From assembly GCA_022539475.1 (NCBI GenBank), contig VCMS01000017.1, positions 301,641 through 365,640 on the forward strand: a DNA stretch of 64,000 nucleotides. Reading direction: 5' to 3'. A program made the translations under genes and the position numbers. This DNA comes from Gracilaria domingensis (taxonomy: Eukaryota; Rhodophyta; Florideophyceae; Gracilariales; Gracilariaceae). Positions 1 through 11,100 of this stretch are shown one piece after another. Numbering within the stretch: position 1 is the stretch's first letter; every line of letters begins with the position of its first letter. The notes beneath the pieces were generated by a model. It made no database searches and was not told where the DNA came from. It saw only the letters and a list, made by a program, of their open reading frames with translations.

Positions 1-2
1 GG

Positions 3-620
3 GTTCTCGTCCTCAAGAAGGCTCACATATGGCGGGTATTTACCAACTTTCTATACTTTGGCAACTTTGGGCTAGATTTCCTCTTCCACATGTTCTTCCT
101 CTATCGCTATTCGAAGATGCTTGAAACAAACTCTTTCAGAGGACGGACGGCGGACTTTCTATACATGCTTCTCTTCGGAGCCTTGTGGCTCGTACTCATG
201 TCGCCGTTCACTTCTATTGATTTTCTGGGGCCCAGTCTTACTTTCATGATGGTTTACGTATGGGGTAGGCGCAACTCTCGCCAAGCGGTAGGTTTCCTAG
301 GTGTTCTTAATTTTCGTGCACCATACTTGCCCTGGGTGTTGCTACTGTTTTCTTTCGTCTTGGGTTCGTCTCCATCTATGGATTTGCTTGGCATTCTGGC
401 TGGACATGTGTACTACTTTATGGCCGATGTGTATCCAACGATGACAGGTATATCTCTTCTTAAGACACCGAGAATACTCAAGATCTTGGTAGGCAATAAT
501 GACGATTTCGACGATCCTCCGTTCGGAGCTGTACCTCAAGAAGCAGGTGCTTATGGTAATGCAAATCAGGGGGCTGGTTGGGGACAAGGACGCATGTTGG
601 ATGGTGGTGCCGGCCAATAG
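3..620 (+). CDS. Derlin-family ER membrane protein (C-terminal part, 5' end outside window)
   Basis: Derlins are rhomboid-fold pseudoproteases of the ER membrane that work with p97/Cdc48 in retrotranslocation of misfolded proteins. The reading frame is open from the first bases of the window, so the first TM segment and the true start lie upstream. Visible signatures are the early stretch IWRVFTNFLYFG, then FHMFFLYRYSKMLE, a run of hydrophobic segments, and the conserved helix ILAGHVYYFMADVYP. The tail after about residue 165 is hydrophilic, Gly/Asn-rich and ends GQGRMLDGGAGQ. A C-terminal SHP-type p97-binding box (F-x-G-x-G-x-x-L) is suggested by AGWGQGRML. Family assignment is firm; choosing between Derlin-1 and Derlin-2/3 is not possible here. 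Confidence 0.93.
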   Translation, partial: VLVLKKAHIWRVFTNFLYFGNFGLDFLFHMFFLYRYSKMLETNSFRGRTADFLYMLLFGALWLVLMSPFTSIDFLGPSLTFMMVYVWGRRNSRQAVGFLGVLNFRAPYLPWVLLLFSFVLGSSPSMDLLGILAGHVYYFMADVYPTMTGISLLKTPRILKILVGNNDDFDDPPFGAVPQEAGAYGNANQGAGWGQGRMLDGGAGQ

Positions 621-1362
621 AACATCAGCCCGACAAACACTGCACGTCAGCTCACTTCTGCTTTGGTCATCCACCCGGTGGCCTCGATATTTACCAAGAA
701 GACGTCTACGTTTATCACTGAAACGTTTCTCCCATAGGCGTCCTTACCCTTTTTGGCACTGAAGGGTGTTGCGATAGCTATGTTGTATATTCTTGCTAAC
801 CAGAAATATGACTAAACTGTGAAGCCGTGAATTTTTGTGCCACCGGCTTCTTCGAGGACCAGGTGTCGTGAATAGCATTGTTGTCATTGAAATTGCGCGG
901 TTCAAAGGATGTACTCTCCAATGAGACTCGTCGCGAGACTTTTTCTTTGATCGTTCCCGAAAAGTTCACTGTAGTTCTCATGGAAAGCTGGTTCAGTGAT
1001 GTACAGCCTTCCTCATTGAGAGTGTCGTGCCTACTACTAGAATTCGACTCGTTGAAGAAAACGGAGAAACGTTTCGGTTGATTCGCTCTTGTGAGAAACG
1101 TTGAGTCGTGCCTCCTGCCACAAGCAGCAAAACGACAGTATGAAAAAAGAAACAATTTGTCTGCTGAAACAAGGCATGGCCGTTGAGCGCTACTGAGTTT
1201 GCCCGCACGCTCGCATGAGGACGTGCAGCAGACGTGCAGAGATCGAGGTCAAGAAGCGTTGGGACTGAAGACAGACTTGGTCAAAAACTATAACTCTACT
1301 TGTATTGCCTATACATTAACATACAGGCCAGTGAAACAAAAACATAGCCCTAGATAAATAAG
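621..1362. other. Intergenic, convergent 3' ends
   Basis: Between the stops of the Derlin gene and the leftward gene at 1363. Short open frames on both strands show no recognisable domain. I see no RNA gene or repeat here. Confidence 0.5.
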
Positions 1363-2762
1363 TTACTTGTACTGCATTGCACGAAGCTGTCTTTTCGACA
1401 AGTAGATGTTAGTATCCGGAACGCAGAAAAAGGCATCTTCATCACGGTCCGATGAAGAGCTAACTGACGAACCTTCGGCAGTAACCAAAACACGATGGGG
1501 TCGATAACCGGCAAAAGAACTTGCCTCTCGATTATCTCCTGTATAGTAAGACAAGCGAGACCTTGGGGGTACCAGACGACTAAATGACAATGACTCGCCG
1601 CGAGTCCTGCTCCCAACGGCTTCTACCGAGAAGCCACTGAACGACGCACGGTTGGACGGTCGGGCGCGACGTTGACGTTTCTTCTGATGCAATGGGCTCG
1701 ACGGTGCGGACTCTGTTTTCTCTTCAACTGCTTGAGTGACCAAAGTGGCTGGATAGGCTGAGACATTTTTCAGACTGGCACGACGCATTAACTTGAATGA
1801 GTCGTACTTCCAGGGCTTTGCCTTTCTCGACGGTTGGTCAGGTGTTGGAGCTTGTTCCGGCTTTGTTTTCTTCTCTCTTCTTGGTAAACGCTTTCCGCTG
1901 ATAAGTCTCCAAAATGAGGCGCGTTTGCTGCGGGGCGGTTCGGACGACGGGCTCGGTCGCGGAGCGTAGGAACGAGTCTTGCTGGGAAGGGGTTGGGTTG
2001 GGCTAAGATCGAAGGATGGTAGGCTGTTCGTGGTAGGGGGAGTGCAGAAGGTGTACGCGGTATCTACGTCTAATGATTGTACAGGGCGGAGGGCGGGGGA
2101 AGTGGGCTTCGGCATCGACGGGAGTTCCAGTGTAGTCGGGGAGTGTGAAATTGACGGGGTAGAAGGAATGGGAGAGAGCGAAGGCTGATATGCGGCGGGT
2201 AAACATGAGTTGGTCTGGGGCGATGGCTGAGCAGATGTACAGCGCAGATGGGCGGGCGTGGAAGAACGACGAGATAGGCGCATATTGTGATCGTTTTTCA
2301 GCAGACTCGCTCGCGAAGAAGACGGAGACCTGAGCGGGGTGATGGATTTTGAAGGGAGCTTTCTGGGAGAAGAGGTGGTGTATCGGGTGGAAGATTGGGG
2401 GGATTCAGGGGTTGCAGACGTCGTGCGGATGAGGTGAGATCGGCGGCGGGGTATGGGCTGAGTCGGGGGTATGGGTAGGATTTTGTGCGGGTGCACAGTG
2501 TGTACGAGGAGCGTTTGGTGGATGAGCGGTCGGCGTAGTTGACAGGGAGATGGTCCGACTGGACAGACACATCGCTGTAGCGGCGCTCGGCGCCATCATC
2601 GGAGGGCTCAGAGCCAATGTCTTCATCGTCTTCCTCGGGGCTAGGCGGATGCGAAGCCTCCTTGAGCTGTCGCACGTAGAATGATGGAAATGGCAGAAAC
2701 AGAGTGGAGCTGGAGGGCTCGTCAGCGACGGCGGGGTCGCTGCCTGAATTGCGCGCGTCCAT
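1363..2762 (-). CDS. Unrecognised Ser/Pro-rich basic protein, probably two exons
   Basis: Proposed model: exon 1 2762-2506, intron 2505-2363 (143 bp, GTACAC...TCTCCCAG with a pyrimidine-rich 3' end), exon 2 2362-1363, giving about 418 aa. The frame that starts with ATG at 2762 (MDARNSGSDPAVADEP) is acidic and patterned (SPEEDDEDIGSEPSDDG) but ends in low-complexity sequence. The frame to its right has no ATG near its start. The proposed splice joins the two in phase. The protein is disordered in appearance, with many RRxS and SP sites (for example RASFWRLISGKRLPRREKK) and a compact C-terminus CVPDTNIYLSKRQLRAMQYK. These resemble kinase target sites, which is inference only. I do not recognise the family. 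Confidence 0.5.
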
Positions 2763-2949
2763 GACGAAGGAACGAGCGCAATCAGAACAGCGGCGGCTTG
2801 GCGAGGGGGGAAGAGGAGAGGAGCGGCGGTGGGGACGAGGCGGGGGGCGCCGGAGAAGGAGGAGGAGCAGGAGCAGGAGGAGCGGATGCGATGGCGATGC
2901 ATGAGCAGTGATGTAGGCACGCGACGGACTCGAATGCACCGACGATTCA

Positions 2950-3620
2950 GCTGGCGTGCGGCGAAGTGTCATTCGTGGCGCGTGCCGACACGCGCGCGCG
3001 CGCGCGCGTCGGACGCGTGCGCCGCGCGCGTGCCCCATTGGCACGCGCCACGGCGACGCACAGCGCCGTGTGCGAGCCGCTCGCGCTCGCGCGGCGCGGC
3101 GGCCAGACGGCGGCCGTTTGTTTGGCGCGGCGGGCGGCGGGCGGCGGGCGGCGGCGGCGACGCGCAGTGCCAACACATGCGCTGGCGCGCTCGAAACGGG
3201 CGTCCGGGGCGCGCCGTTCCCGCGCAGCCGCGGCGCTCGCGTGATGCGGACGCGCGCGCGCGTCGCCGTCAGCGCGGCGTGTAGATGACGCCCAGTGCCG
3301 ATTGCGCGCGCGCGCGGCCAACAGTGCTGCAGCCAGCGTGCTCCATGCATGTAGATATGTGTGTGTCCACTACAGGCGGATAAGGTGAAGTTAGCAAGCG
3401 CTGCGTGCGGGCGGTGGCGGCGGCGGCCTGACAGCGCGCGATGCGCATCATGCAGCGGCGGCGGCGGCTGGGCGCGACGCGCAGCGGCAGCGGGGAAGCG
3501 CTTGCGCCGCTTGCGTATTGCAATGTCGCCACGTCTTTGACTTTGGTGGCGCGTCGCGTTGCGTCTGTGATCGGCGCACTGTAATGGCGCGGTGATTTGC
3601 GTTCCAGCGTGGCGCGCCGC
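2950..3620. promoter_or_regulatory. Extremely GC-rich CpG-type promoter island
   Basis: A dense block of GCGCGC alternations and GGC runs upstream of the leftward gene at 2762. Similar blocks precede MED14, the ZUP1 gene and the 49-55 kb genes. It yields long spurious open frames on both strands because GC-rich DNA lacks stops. Likely a promoter region, possibly bidirectional; no core element can be fixed by eye. Confidence 0.4.
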
Positions 3621-3779
3621 TTCCCAACGCCAACGCCCCCGGGCGGCCCCCCGCGCCGAAGCCCTAATCTGCGCGCCGCGCTCACCGCCCGTGATCGCTG
3701 CTTGTTCCGCGCCCCTTCACCCGCAAGCGATACAGTAGCAGCGCGAGCCTCGCGTCGCCCGCCAACGCTTCCCTTGAAT

Positions 3780-4280
3780 TGCATCTCCGTCCGTGGTAGA
3801 AGTCACAGTTCGAACGTCGACCGACCGCCGCCCGCCGCACTTCCGCTCTCGACAAGCTTACCACATCCACCCATTCGTCAGCGTTTCGCCCAAATATCAT
3901 ATGCCGCTTTCTCTCGAAAGAGAGCCAAACCCCCCATTTATCGGCGCCATTTGCCGCTCTCAAGAACAAGTCTTCCCCAACACACCTTGTGTCCCTCTCC
4001 CGTCCAGTCCCCAAACAGCCTCGAGATGCGCGCGCCGCCGCACACTCACAAACAAGCACATCCTAACTTCGCGCGCCAAAGAGCCGCTGGCTTGAGTCAT
4101 CATACCCATTTTCACGCCAACACGCATCATCAAATCTCATTACACCTACACCACTTGATTCAATTCTTCTTCATATCGTATCTCCGAAAAAACAGTGCCA
4201 AGCCGATATCACTCATGCTCACTGCGTCGTCTCCAGGTGCCATTAGCACCACGCGCGCACGCGCAATCGCTCGTAGATAA
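3780..4280 (+). other. Leader-like C-rich stretch with no recognised downstream gene
   Basis: On the + strand this stretch is rich in C, CA and CT (for example CCAAACCCCCCATTTATC and TCCCTCTCCCGTCCAGTCC), like the leaders just before the ATGs of MED14 and the bZIP gene. No recognisable coding frame follows in the next 2.5 kb. An ATG at 4214 gives only a short open run ending near TCTCCAG|GT, which looks like a splice donor. It may be the 5' end of a noncoding or lost gene. Confidence 0.25.
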
Positions 4281-6846
4281 GATAACTGTCATCATCCACA
4301 GCCCCTAAACCTTTTTGTCATGCGCGACCGTTCGTCCCAGAAAGGGCTCATACAGAGTCGCAGATTACAAAAGACAACTCATCGCATTATCTACTCGTGC
4401 ATCAAGAGCTGCGTACCCCTCGCTCTCTCTGTGCACACAGTCGCACTGTGTACCGACGACGGTGCTGGTATCCTTCTAACAGGGATGATCTGGTGGTGCT
4501 TTGGATGTGAGCATTGCTCAGCAGAGAGGCGTCCTCAGCCTTTTGGCTTAATTCACGTTCTTGAGCGCATGTGTCAGCACAGACACTAACGAAAAAGATT
4601 CTTCTCTCAAGTACCGATCGCAACCTTTGACCAAAAGGCCGATATCCGATAATACAACACCTGCAACTACTGTACTGCACCCACCAACGGCAGCGCAACA
4701 AGTAGCGCAATTGCTCCAACTTTCTCTTCAAGCTGCTCTTGTCGATATCGCGATGCATTGCACGCCTGTAGTGCTCGGTGTACCTTTGGTACCTACAGTG
4801 TACATGATGCGGTGACCATCACAAGCTTACGTTCTGCGTTCCGTGTGATGCGCAACCGCCGTTCCGTGCGCAGCCAAAGCGTACGCCTCCTCATCAACGT
4901 CCACTCAGGCCCTGCGTCCACTACGCTTCGACGTAAGCTGCGTCGCATCGCCACTGGCGGCAGCACATATACTCAGCAACGCTCATTGTTTCGTACATAC
5001 ATACGTCTTGTATGATGCTTATGTCACGGTGAGCGCCATCAACTTTCAGACTCCAGCTACAAGTTCTCTGTCGCTGCAGTGCTCGCAGGACACGTTGTAT
5101 CTGCAAAGCACCCACATTCCCAGACACCCACTCTTTGAGGTTATCCATATCCTTATCCTTGATATCCTTTTCCTAAGGATTCAGCTGTGCATCCTTTCTA
5201 TCTACCCGCGCTTATGAAAGTCGCTATGGCAAATTCAACACTGCAGCAGGAAGCTTTTGAGCGCTGCAGTGTGGCGCTGACTTGCTTTCGCGTTTCCGCC
5301 TGATGTGCGAAGCTCACGAAAGGCAAGTTAGCCTTCCGCATCTAGGACAAGTACTGTGTGCACGACTTGCGAGATTACTTTCGCTATTTGTCTCGAGGCT
5401 GACCCAACGCTTACAATTTGGGTACGCTAAGGCATGGTAACGAATGGCTGCTGGATCTGCCACGTAAACCCGCCACTATGGTCATTACCGACCTTCTTGC
5501 GATGAATAAAGGCAAGTTCGTTTGCAACCGGTGGGATCGAGACATGGGAATGCCGATAATCTCGACGAGGTACACTGTGCCTCCCCATATTACAAGGCTG
5601 TCCGAATCGAAGGTCGTTCATCGTGGCCCACAGCTAGCGCCTGAAACTTGGGTTCGCTACCATGCCAATTGCAAAGCAAGTTAGTTGAGTCCCATTGACT
5701 TTGATTCGCGCCTTGCAGACTCCGCAATGCAGAGTCGTTGTCCTGTACCTCGAGAGCCCTGAAGGAGATCAGGTGATCTGACAATCTGTTCGAGATTTGT
5801 CCCGAAAATGCAGAGATGCACTAGTTGAAGTCGCCCTTCCATCAACGCCGTCATACGAAAACGCGATTGGTACGTAGTACGTAGCCCAATTTCGTTCGCT
5901 GCAACTCTGAGGTGGCGACGGTAGGATGGTTTGATGGGAACCATTATCTTCGAGTGCTTACGCGATAATCGAATCAAACTGCAAAGTAGCATTACCAAAC
6001 GGTTTCCTCCTGTATCTCCATGATAGAACAAAAGCTCTAAAGGATACCAGCACACGGAAACCAACTTTGGCTGATCAGGTGCGTACACATGGTTTGAAAC
6101 AACTCGCCTCAGATGCCTAGATCTGATTTTGGGTTTTCTGCGTCAAGAACTCCGAAGATACTACAGCACTCAATTACATCCAATGACCCCGGAACACACA
6201 GTTTCCCAACCTACATCCATTGTACCCTTGGTACCGCGCTGCAACACGAGCCAACGCCATTACCTGTGTCTTGAACACGATCACTTGTCAATCGCTCTGC
6301 GCAGATTCCTGTTATAGTGAACGAATAAACGTAATGCGTCTAAGCCTCAATTGGGGCAGATTCCGCTCCCTGACAGGACATTCACACCTCAATAGTTACG
6401 ACACATAGCACCGTTTGAACGAGTGGGCATGCGTTTCCCAATCGTACATTTTGCATGTGGACCACATGCTCGCCGCTGCGAGCAAAACAAAGCGCGTCAA
6501 CTTGTACGCTTTCGCATACAGGTAGAGTTCCTTCTCGGTGTCTTGATTCAAAACGTCATATCACCGCAGTCGACCGCTGGAAGTGCCAAAGCCTCCAGAC
6601 ACGTTTCTCATCTCGAGTTCTCAGAACACCATCAGCACTCGCATGTGACGCATCCAAAGTTATGAATCGCAGTGCCGAATGAGTTGCACGCATTTAACTA
6701 AACAGCAATATTCTTAAGCGTGATTGTTACTGGTGAGTGTGATCACATTCGCGGATCATAAGAGAAACGACAATGATCACAATACCAGTTTAAGAAAGTT
6801 AGTTTCACATTTTCTCGGTCCAAGTACAGAGGAGGAATCGATCTCT
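4281..6846. other. Gene-free stretch, 2.6 kb
   Basis: Only short open frames (at most about 135 codons) without recognisable domains. Base composition is ordinary and stops are frequent in all frames. A GTACC(C/T)TTGGTAC-type palindromic motif occurs near 4787 and 6228. Confidence 0.4.
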
Positions 6847-8037
6847 CTACGGAGAGACAATGATTTGTACTCTTTGGTCGTTCATCGGATGCACAAAGAA
6901 GTTGCTCGTGCGATCGTAATTCTCGTGCAGGTGACCCGAAAGTTCTTTCAAGAGCCTCACTCCACCTCTCACAGTCGAATAAGAAAAGAGATTATCTTGG
7001 ATGCACAGAGCTTCTACTGGGGACCCTGGGACCTCGGATGTTTTCTCCAGCACCTCAACCAGAATCTCAAATATATCAGTAGTCCGCAAATGTTGCGTTC
7101 CGAGCCAGCATCCTAGCTCCCAAAGGAAACCATCATCAATTTCGTACAGCATAGAGATCGCTTTGTCTGACATCATACGATTGTCTCGATTTCTGTTGCG
7201 CGAAGCGGATTGTGTTGATCGTCTGCCCAGATATTCAAGTGCCGGTGAGATGTTTTCGTCTAGATTGTCTCTGGGGCCAGTGCTGTTGTCTGGGTCATTG
7301 CGATCAAGAAGTCTACCCCACATTTGGGCACGGGAAAGACTATCCGCAGAGGCAGCAAGTAACATTGAACGCCGTAATGCATTCCATATACCGGAGTCAG
7401 TCTGAGCGTTCCTTCGCATGTAACTTGTTGGCGACTGGTGCAGCTGACTGGCTGAACCTCTGCTAATTGATAACGGCCGTGAATGTGTCTCTGGCAATGG
7501 AGCATGGACACGCCGTGTGTGAGGGCTGGAGTGCGATGCCCGCGTGCTGTTGTACGGACCCACTAATCTATTAAATTGTAGGAGCGTTCGACGAGTCGAT
7601 TCCCAGGAAACTGGAGCTCGGGTGGGCGCACCTCTTCGTTCACTTGAATGTAGTTCAGGGTTTGGGGCTGAAGAAGATGATTGATGGACGGCGGAAGTTG
7701 CCGAACGAAGGCGCGTTGATATATGCTCCACCGACACCCTGCCATGTCGTGCATGCCTCATAAATATTGGAAACAACTGAATTATGGAAGACGCGCTTGT
7801 AGAAACCGGGACGGGAGAGGAAAGGTCTTTGCTGACGAGAATAAGACGCGCTGACTGCGGGGGGTTTTCTTGAGCGTGAGAAATTAGATTGTTGAGGTTC
7901 TCCTGGTACAACCCAAATGGTGTTGTCTGTCCGGATGCAACGCAATCGAGCACATGGCGCGTCTTTCGCAATGCAGCTAATCGCTGTCTTTTGGCAAGTG
8001 CGGCCTTACTGAGTCTTGACTCGATGGGAATGCCCAT
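6847..8037 (-). CDS. Unrecognised protein, about 396 aa
   Basis: A single long frame. The first ATG in frame is at 8037 (MGIPIESRLSKAALAKRQRL). The frame is open further upstream to about 8203 without any ATG (HPYCRNVALRTLNA precedes the Met), so an upstream exon is possible. The N-terminal third is basic and helical-looking. The middle (roughly 110-270) is Ser/Arg-rich and probably disordered. The last 110 residues look folded: MLYEIDDGFLWELGCWLG, FEILVEVLEKTSEV, GVRLLKELSGHLHENY. No known motif is recognised and no function is proposed. It lies convergent to nothing obvious on its left. Confidence 0.55.
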   Translation of the reverse strand: MGIPIESRLSKAALAKRQRLAALRKTRHVLDCVASGQTTPFGLYQENLNNLISHAQENPPQSARLILVSKDLSSPVPVSTSASSIIQLFPIFMRHARHGRVSVEHISTRLRSATSAVHQSSSSAPNPELHSSERRGAPTRAPVSWESTRRTLLQFNRLVGPYNSTRASHSSPHTRRVHAPLPETHSRPLSISRGSASQLHQSPTSYMRRNAQTDSGIWNALRRSMLLAASADSLSRAQMWGRLLDRNDPDNSTGPRDNLDENISPALEYLGRRSTQSASRNRNRDNRMMSDKAISMLYEIDDGFLWELGCWLGTQHLRTTDIFEILVEVLEKTSEVPGSPVEALCIQDNLFSYSTVRGGVRLLKELSGHLHENYDRTSNFFVHPMNDQRVQIIVSP

Positions 8038-8699
8038 GGCATTAAGAGTTCTAAGGGCGACGTTTCGGCAATACGGATGTGAAAGATTCGCAGCACTTCT
8101 GGTAACCACCAAGGTGGTGCGGCGCTCTGACACAAGTTGGACGCAGTTTCCTGCGTGGCTATGCAAAGTAGAGTTGATAGTCGTAGAAAATGGTGTGCAT
8201 TGATCAGCAGCACAGAGACAAATGCTTCCCTTGCGGCGAGTTTGTCAAGAAGCGAAAGAAGGGCTGAATTTCGTTGGCTGCCCAAGCGCAATAATGGAAG
8301 GCGTGGAGACGATGGCTGAGGAGCGGGCCGCAAAGCAACTACGACAGATGAAGAAACCAACTCGCCTGACGGGAGAAAAGCACTTGGCGCGAGGTATCCT
8401 TAATATCTACTGTGAATGCGGATACAGGGAACGAGGGCTACCTTTGGAACAACTTGTGCCGGACTGCAATTTTTTTTTTTCGTCGTCACGGAGCAGCAAT
8501 GTCGTACCCTTGTAATGCTGCATCATCATGACCTGTTCGAACTCGGAACGGGTCAACAATGCGCATGTTGTTCTGATGCGATTTTTCTGATTGTTTCTTT
8601 GACACTCCACAATCGTAGCAATTTTGCTTCTCATGCTGCCTGAATCGGATTCCGATCGCTGAGAACTCTTCTTTGAGCTCACATCCCGCCACAGAAGTG
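8038..8699. other. Region upstream of the 396-aa gene
   Basis: Contains the ATG-less open extension of the gene to the left, and from about 8400 onward sequence grading into the MED14 relic. No other gene seen. Confidence 0.3.
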
Positions 8700-8865
8700 A
8701 TTTCATCAGATCCGATGCGCAGTTTGTTCGAGTGCTGACAGACAGGATTGCGAACGGTCAAACGTCTGCTTCTGCCCGGAAGTAATCGACAAAATGCAGA
8801 CAGCTTGCAAGCCCTGCATGCCTTGGTGAAGCCGAATCAATACACACATTGCAAGATATGACGGC

Positions 8866-8910
8866 CAACGAAAAGTGCACCAACGAAAAGTGCACCAACG
8901 AAAAGTGCAC
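8866..8910 (+). repeat. Perfect 15-bp tandem triplication
   Basis: CAACGAAAAGTGCAC is repeated three times without a mismatch. It lies inside the MED14 relic, where the parent gene has a single related unit (GACGAAGTGTGCGCC near 13,102), so the expansion arose after the duplication. Confidence 0.95.
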
Positions 8911-9019
8911 CTTTTGGTAATGGTTTGTCGGGGAGGTGCAGGGCGCGGTGTCAAGCAATATTGCATAGACTTCTTACGAAGGTGGAAGGCGCCGAGCCTC
9001 ACACCCCTCTTTGGCGGTT

Positions 9020-9095
9020 TCTTCTTCTTCTTTATTATGAGCGTGATACGCTTATTGCTCGTATCACGTGGGGTTTTGCTAAGGACCCCCAGCAC
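9020..9095 (+). repeat. Dispersed repeat, copy A
   Basis: TTCTTCTTC, then a stretch with GCTCGTATCACGTGGGGTTT and GCTAAGGACCCC. It shares most of about 70 bp with 39,788-39,870. It sits within the roughly 200-bp insertion that interrupts the MED14 relic. It carries no coding capacity and its family is not recognised. Confidence 0.7.
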
Positions 9096-9600
9096 TTATA
9101 ATGTTTTCCCTATCAACGTAGCTGCTGACTACAAATCTGATTTGTACCGTGTTACGCTCACTGAGCTTTGTGTCAGCAAAAGCATTAACCTCTAAAGTGT
9201 TCTCTCGTCTGCGTGAGCATTTCGTCTGGCGGTTTCATACAAGTTGAATGTTTGACACTTTGCCCAGTTACGTAGTCATGAGTACAAGAGAATTGGATTG
9301 TCTTCTTCAGATTAATACACTCTATTCGTTGAGCTGGCGGACTAGTCTATCAGATTCATGGTCTTTTTTTGCATCCAGATAACCCTCCATCGAATGCGGT
9401 TAGGCCTCGTAGACCTCATTGCTCGCGAGAATTCTATATTAGGGGATAGAGTTGCTCAAAACGTCCGCGAGCGATATGACGGTGTTCGAACTGAATGAGT
9501 TGCGTGCGTACTGCAAGAAATACAGAGCATGGATGTCAAGTCATTATGGGTTTGAACAAACTAAAGTGTTCATTGACTTGCAACAAGTGGTCTCTCAATC

Positions 9601-11100
9601 TCTTTGCCGCTCAAAATCCAAATCCCAGTCTACTTTGCAGATGCACGAATGTTTTGAAATGCAAGGCAGAGCAAATCCATTGCACAGCGCTGTTAGGAAA
9701 CTATTGACGATTAGCGCGAATCAAGACAAGCTGAAGTTGTGCTAGCACAGTTTTCAACCGGGCACGTTTCAACGCTCCATCCAGTCGTTACATACGTTAT
9801 CAAGAAAAATCTACAGTATAACTGCGGTGTAGGTGTGCACTAGGACATCACGCACGTGCTGTTCCGATGCTCGCTCACAAACACATCACGTAAAACGAAC
9901 TACTCACAGTGAGCGAGAGACAAGACAATGATAGACAAGACAAGGATAGACAAGATTACCCTGCGGTTGTCAAAAGGTTTGGCCTTCATCAGAGGAGAGA
10001 GTTCATTTTCGAGAGTTCCGCTACTTATAAGTGAAAGGTAAGTGCCGAACTGGAAATCATCGTGACGATGATTACTTGCAGAAGTTTGGCGGGGGCTGTG
10101 CCTCCTGCTTGCTAGATATTCTTGCAACGCACGTGGCTATTGCCTCCGCAAAAGTTCGAAAGCTATGATGGATTTCTCTATTGCAAGAGACGCCAACATC
10201 ACTGCAATGGTATTACACCAGTAGTGGTACTCACAAGTCGGGCAGTTTTCTATACTAGAGTGACATGCATTGGACATGGACTGTCGTTGAGCTGGTGCGA
10301 GTCTCAATAAGGTCCTTGGGCGCCGTTGCGAACGTTCATGGTACGTCACTAACATTTGCCGGCTACGAACGTAGCTGCCGGCACGCAGTAGGTGGCGACC
10401 AGTTCGTTCTTCCAGGAGATGCTAATTAATTATAAAGTGGTGTAACGCGGCCGCTGAAGAGCAACTCTGCAGTGAAGTTACTCCCTTGTCCCTGACTTCG
10501 TAGCCTCTCTAGAGGGTGAGTGAATTCAAGGAGTAAGACAGAGTTACTGATCCGCGGAAGGTTGCAGGTAAAAAAACCAGAAGCAGGCATTTGATATGTC
10601 TCAGTCGGGCCCAAAGTAAGTTTTGTTTTATTCGCAACAAGTGTAAGGCGAAGGATCAGAATTAAAAGAGAATCACTGGTTGACTACAGCTATGAGGATA
10701 TCCGATATCGCTTGTGCCATCAAAAATTGATACAGTGTGTAATGTTGTGCGCGTGGAGTCGACGACAAGCTGAATTGCAGAGTAGTTGTAGCTTTGAACG
10801 GGGTTTTTAAAGGTGTTCGAGTCACTGCGCTACCTTTGTAGAAGGTAAGAAAAAATTCACGTTTGCAGAAAGGATTTGAGATGGATGATTCAGAATGCGG
10901 ACAAGTCGTGCTGCGTGACTTCCAAAGTAGAGCGCACTCCACTGGAGCGCATTCTGGATGACGCGTTATGTCCTTGATCCCAACGCGGCCGTCTGCGAAC
11001 ATGAGTAGGAAAGACGAAGGTGTTGAGATGATTGAACGCGAACATAATGCGGCAGCACAAGCAGGAACGTGAGTAGATGATAACTATCGAGGGGAGCAGC
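9601..11100. other. Gene-free stretch with a small tandem repeat
   Basis: No recognisable gene. At 9918-9960 a 15-bp unit (AGACAAGACAATGAT / AGACAAGACAAGGAT / AGACAAGATTACC) repeats about 2.7 times. A 109-codon leftward frame with an ATG at 11,002 has no recognised domain and is not called. Confidence 0.4.

Larger units (their letters stand above)
8700..9600 (+). pseudogene. Decayed partial duplicate of MED14
   Basis: Blocks of this stretch match, in order and in the same orientation, the MED14 gene about 4 kb downstream (roughly 12,880-13,560). Examples: GGTGGAAGGCGCCGAGCC here against GGTGGAAGGCGCTGAGCC at about 13,188; GTCATGAGTACAAGAGAATT near 9275 against the GTATTCATGAGTACCAAAGC region; CATCGAATGCGGTTAGGC near 9390 against TACCGAATGCCGTTGAGC; TTTTGGTAATGG near 8912 against CTTTGGCAATGG. 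No frame stays open. There are deletions, a triplicated 15-mer (8866-8910) and an insertion of about 200 bp (9008-9215) holding a dispersed repeat. Both outer limits are approximate. Confidence 0.7.

Noticed and set aside
2405-2920. 171-codon leftward frame in the third phase
   Set aside because: Overlaps the better supported exon model and has repetitive Ser/Pro text.
3597-4280. 227-codon rightward frame
   Set aside because: Pro/Arg/His-rich, no domain; composition of the leader-like region explains it.
8500-8560. B-box-like GTTCGAACTC as a tRNA or SINE
   Set aside because: No cloverleaf, no A-box at proper distance and no second copy seen.
8866-8910. CRISPR-like repeats
   Set aside because: Units are contiguous with no spacers, in a eukaryotic genome.
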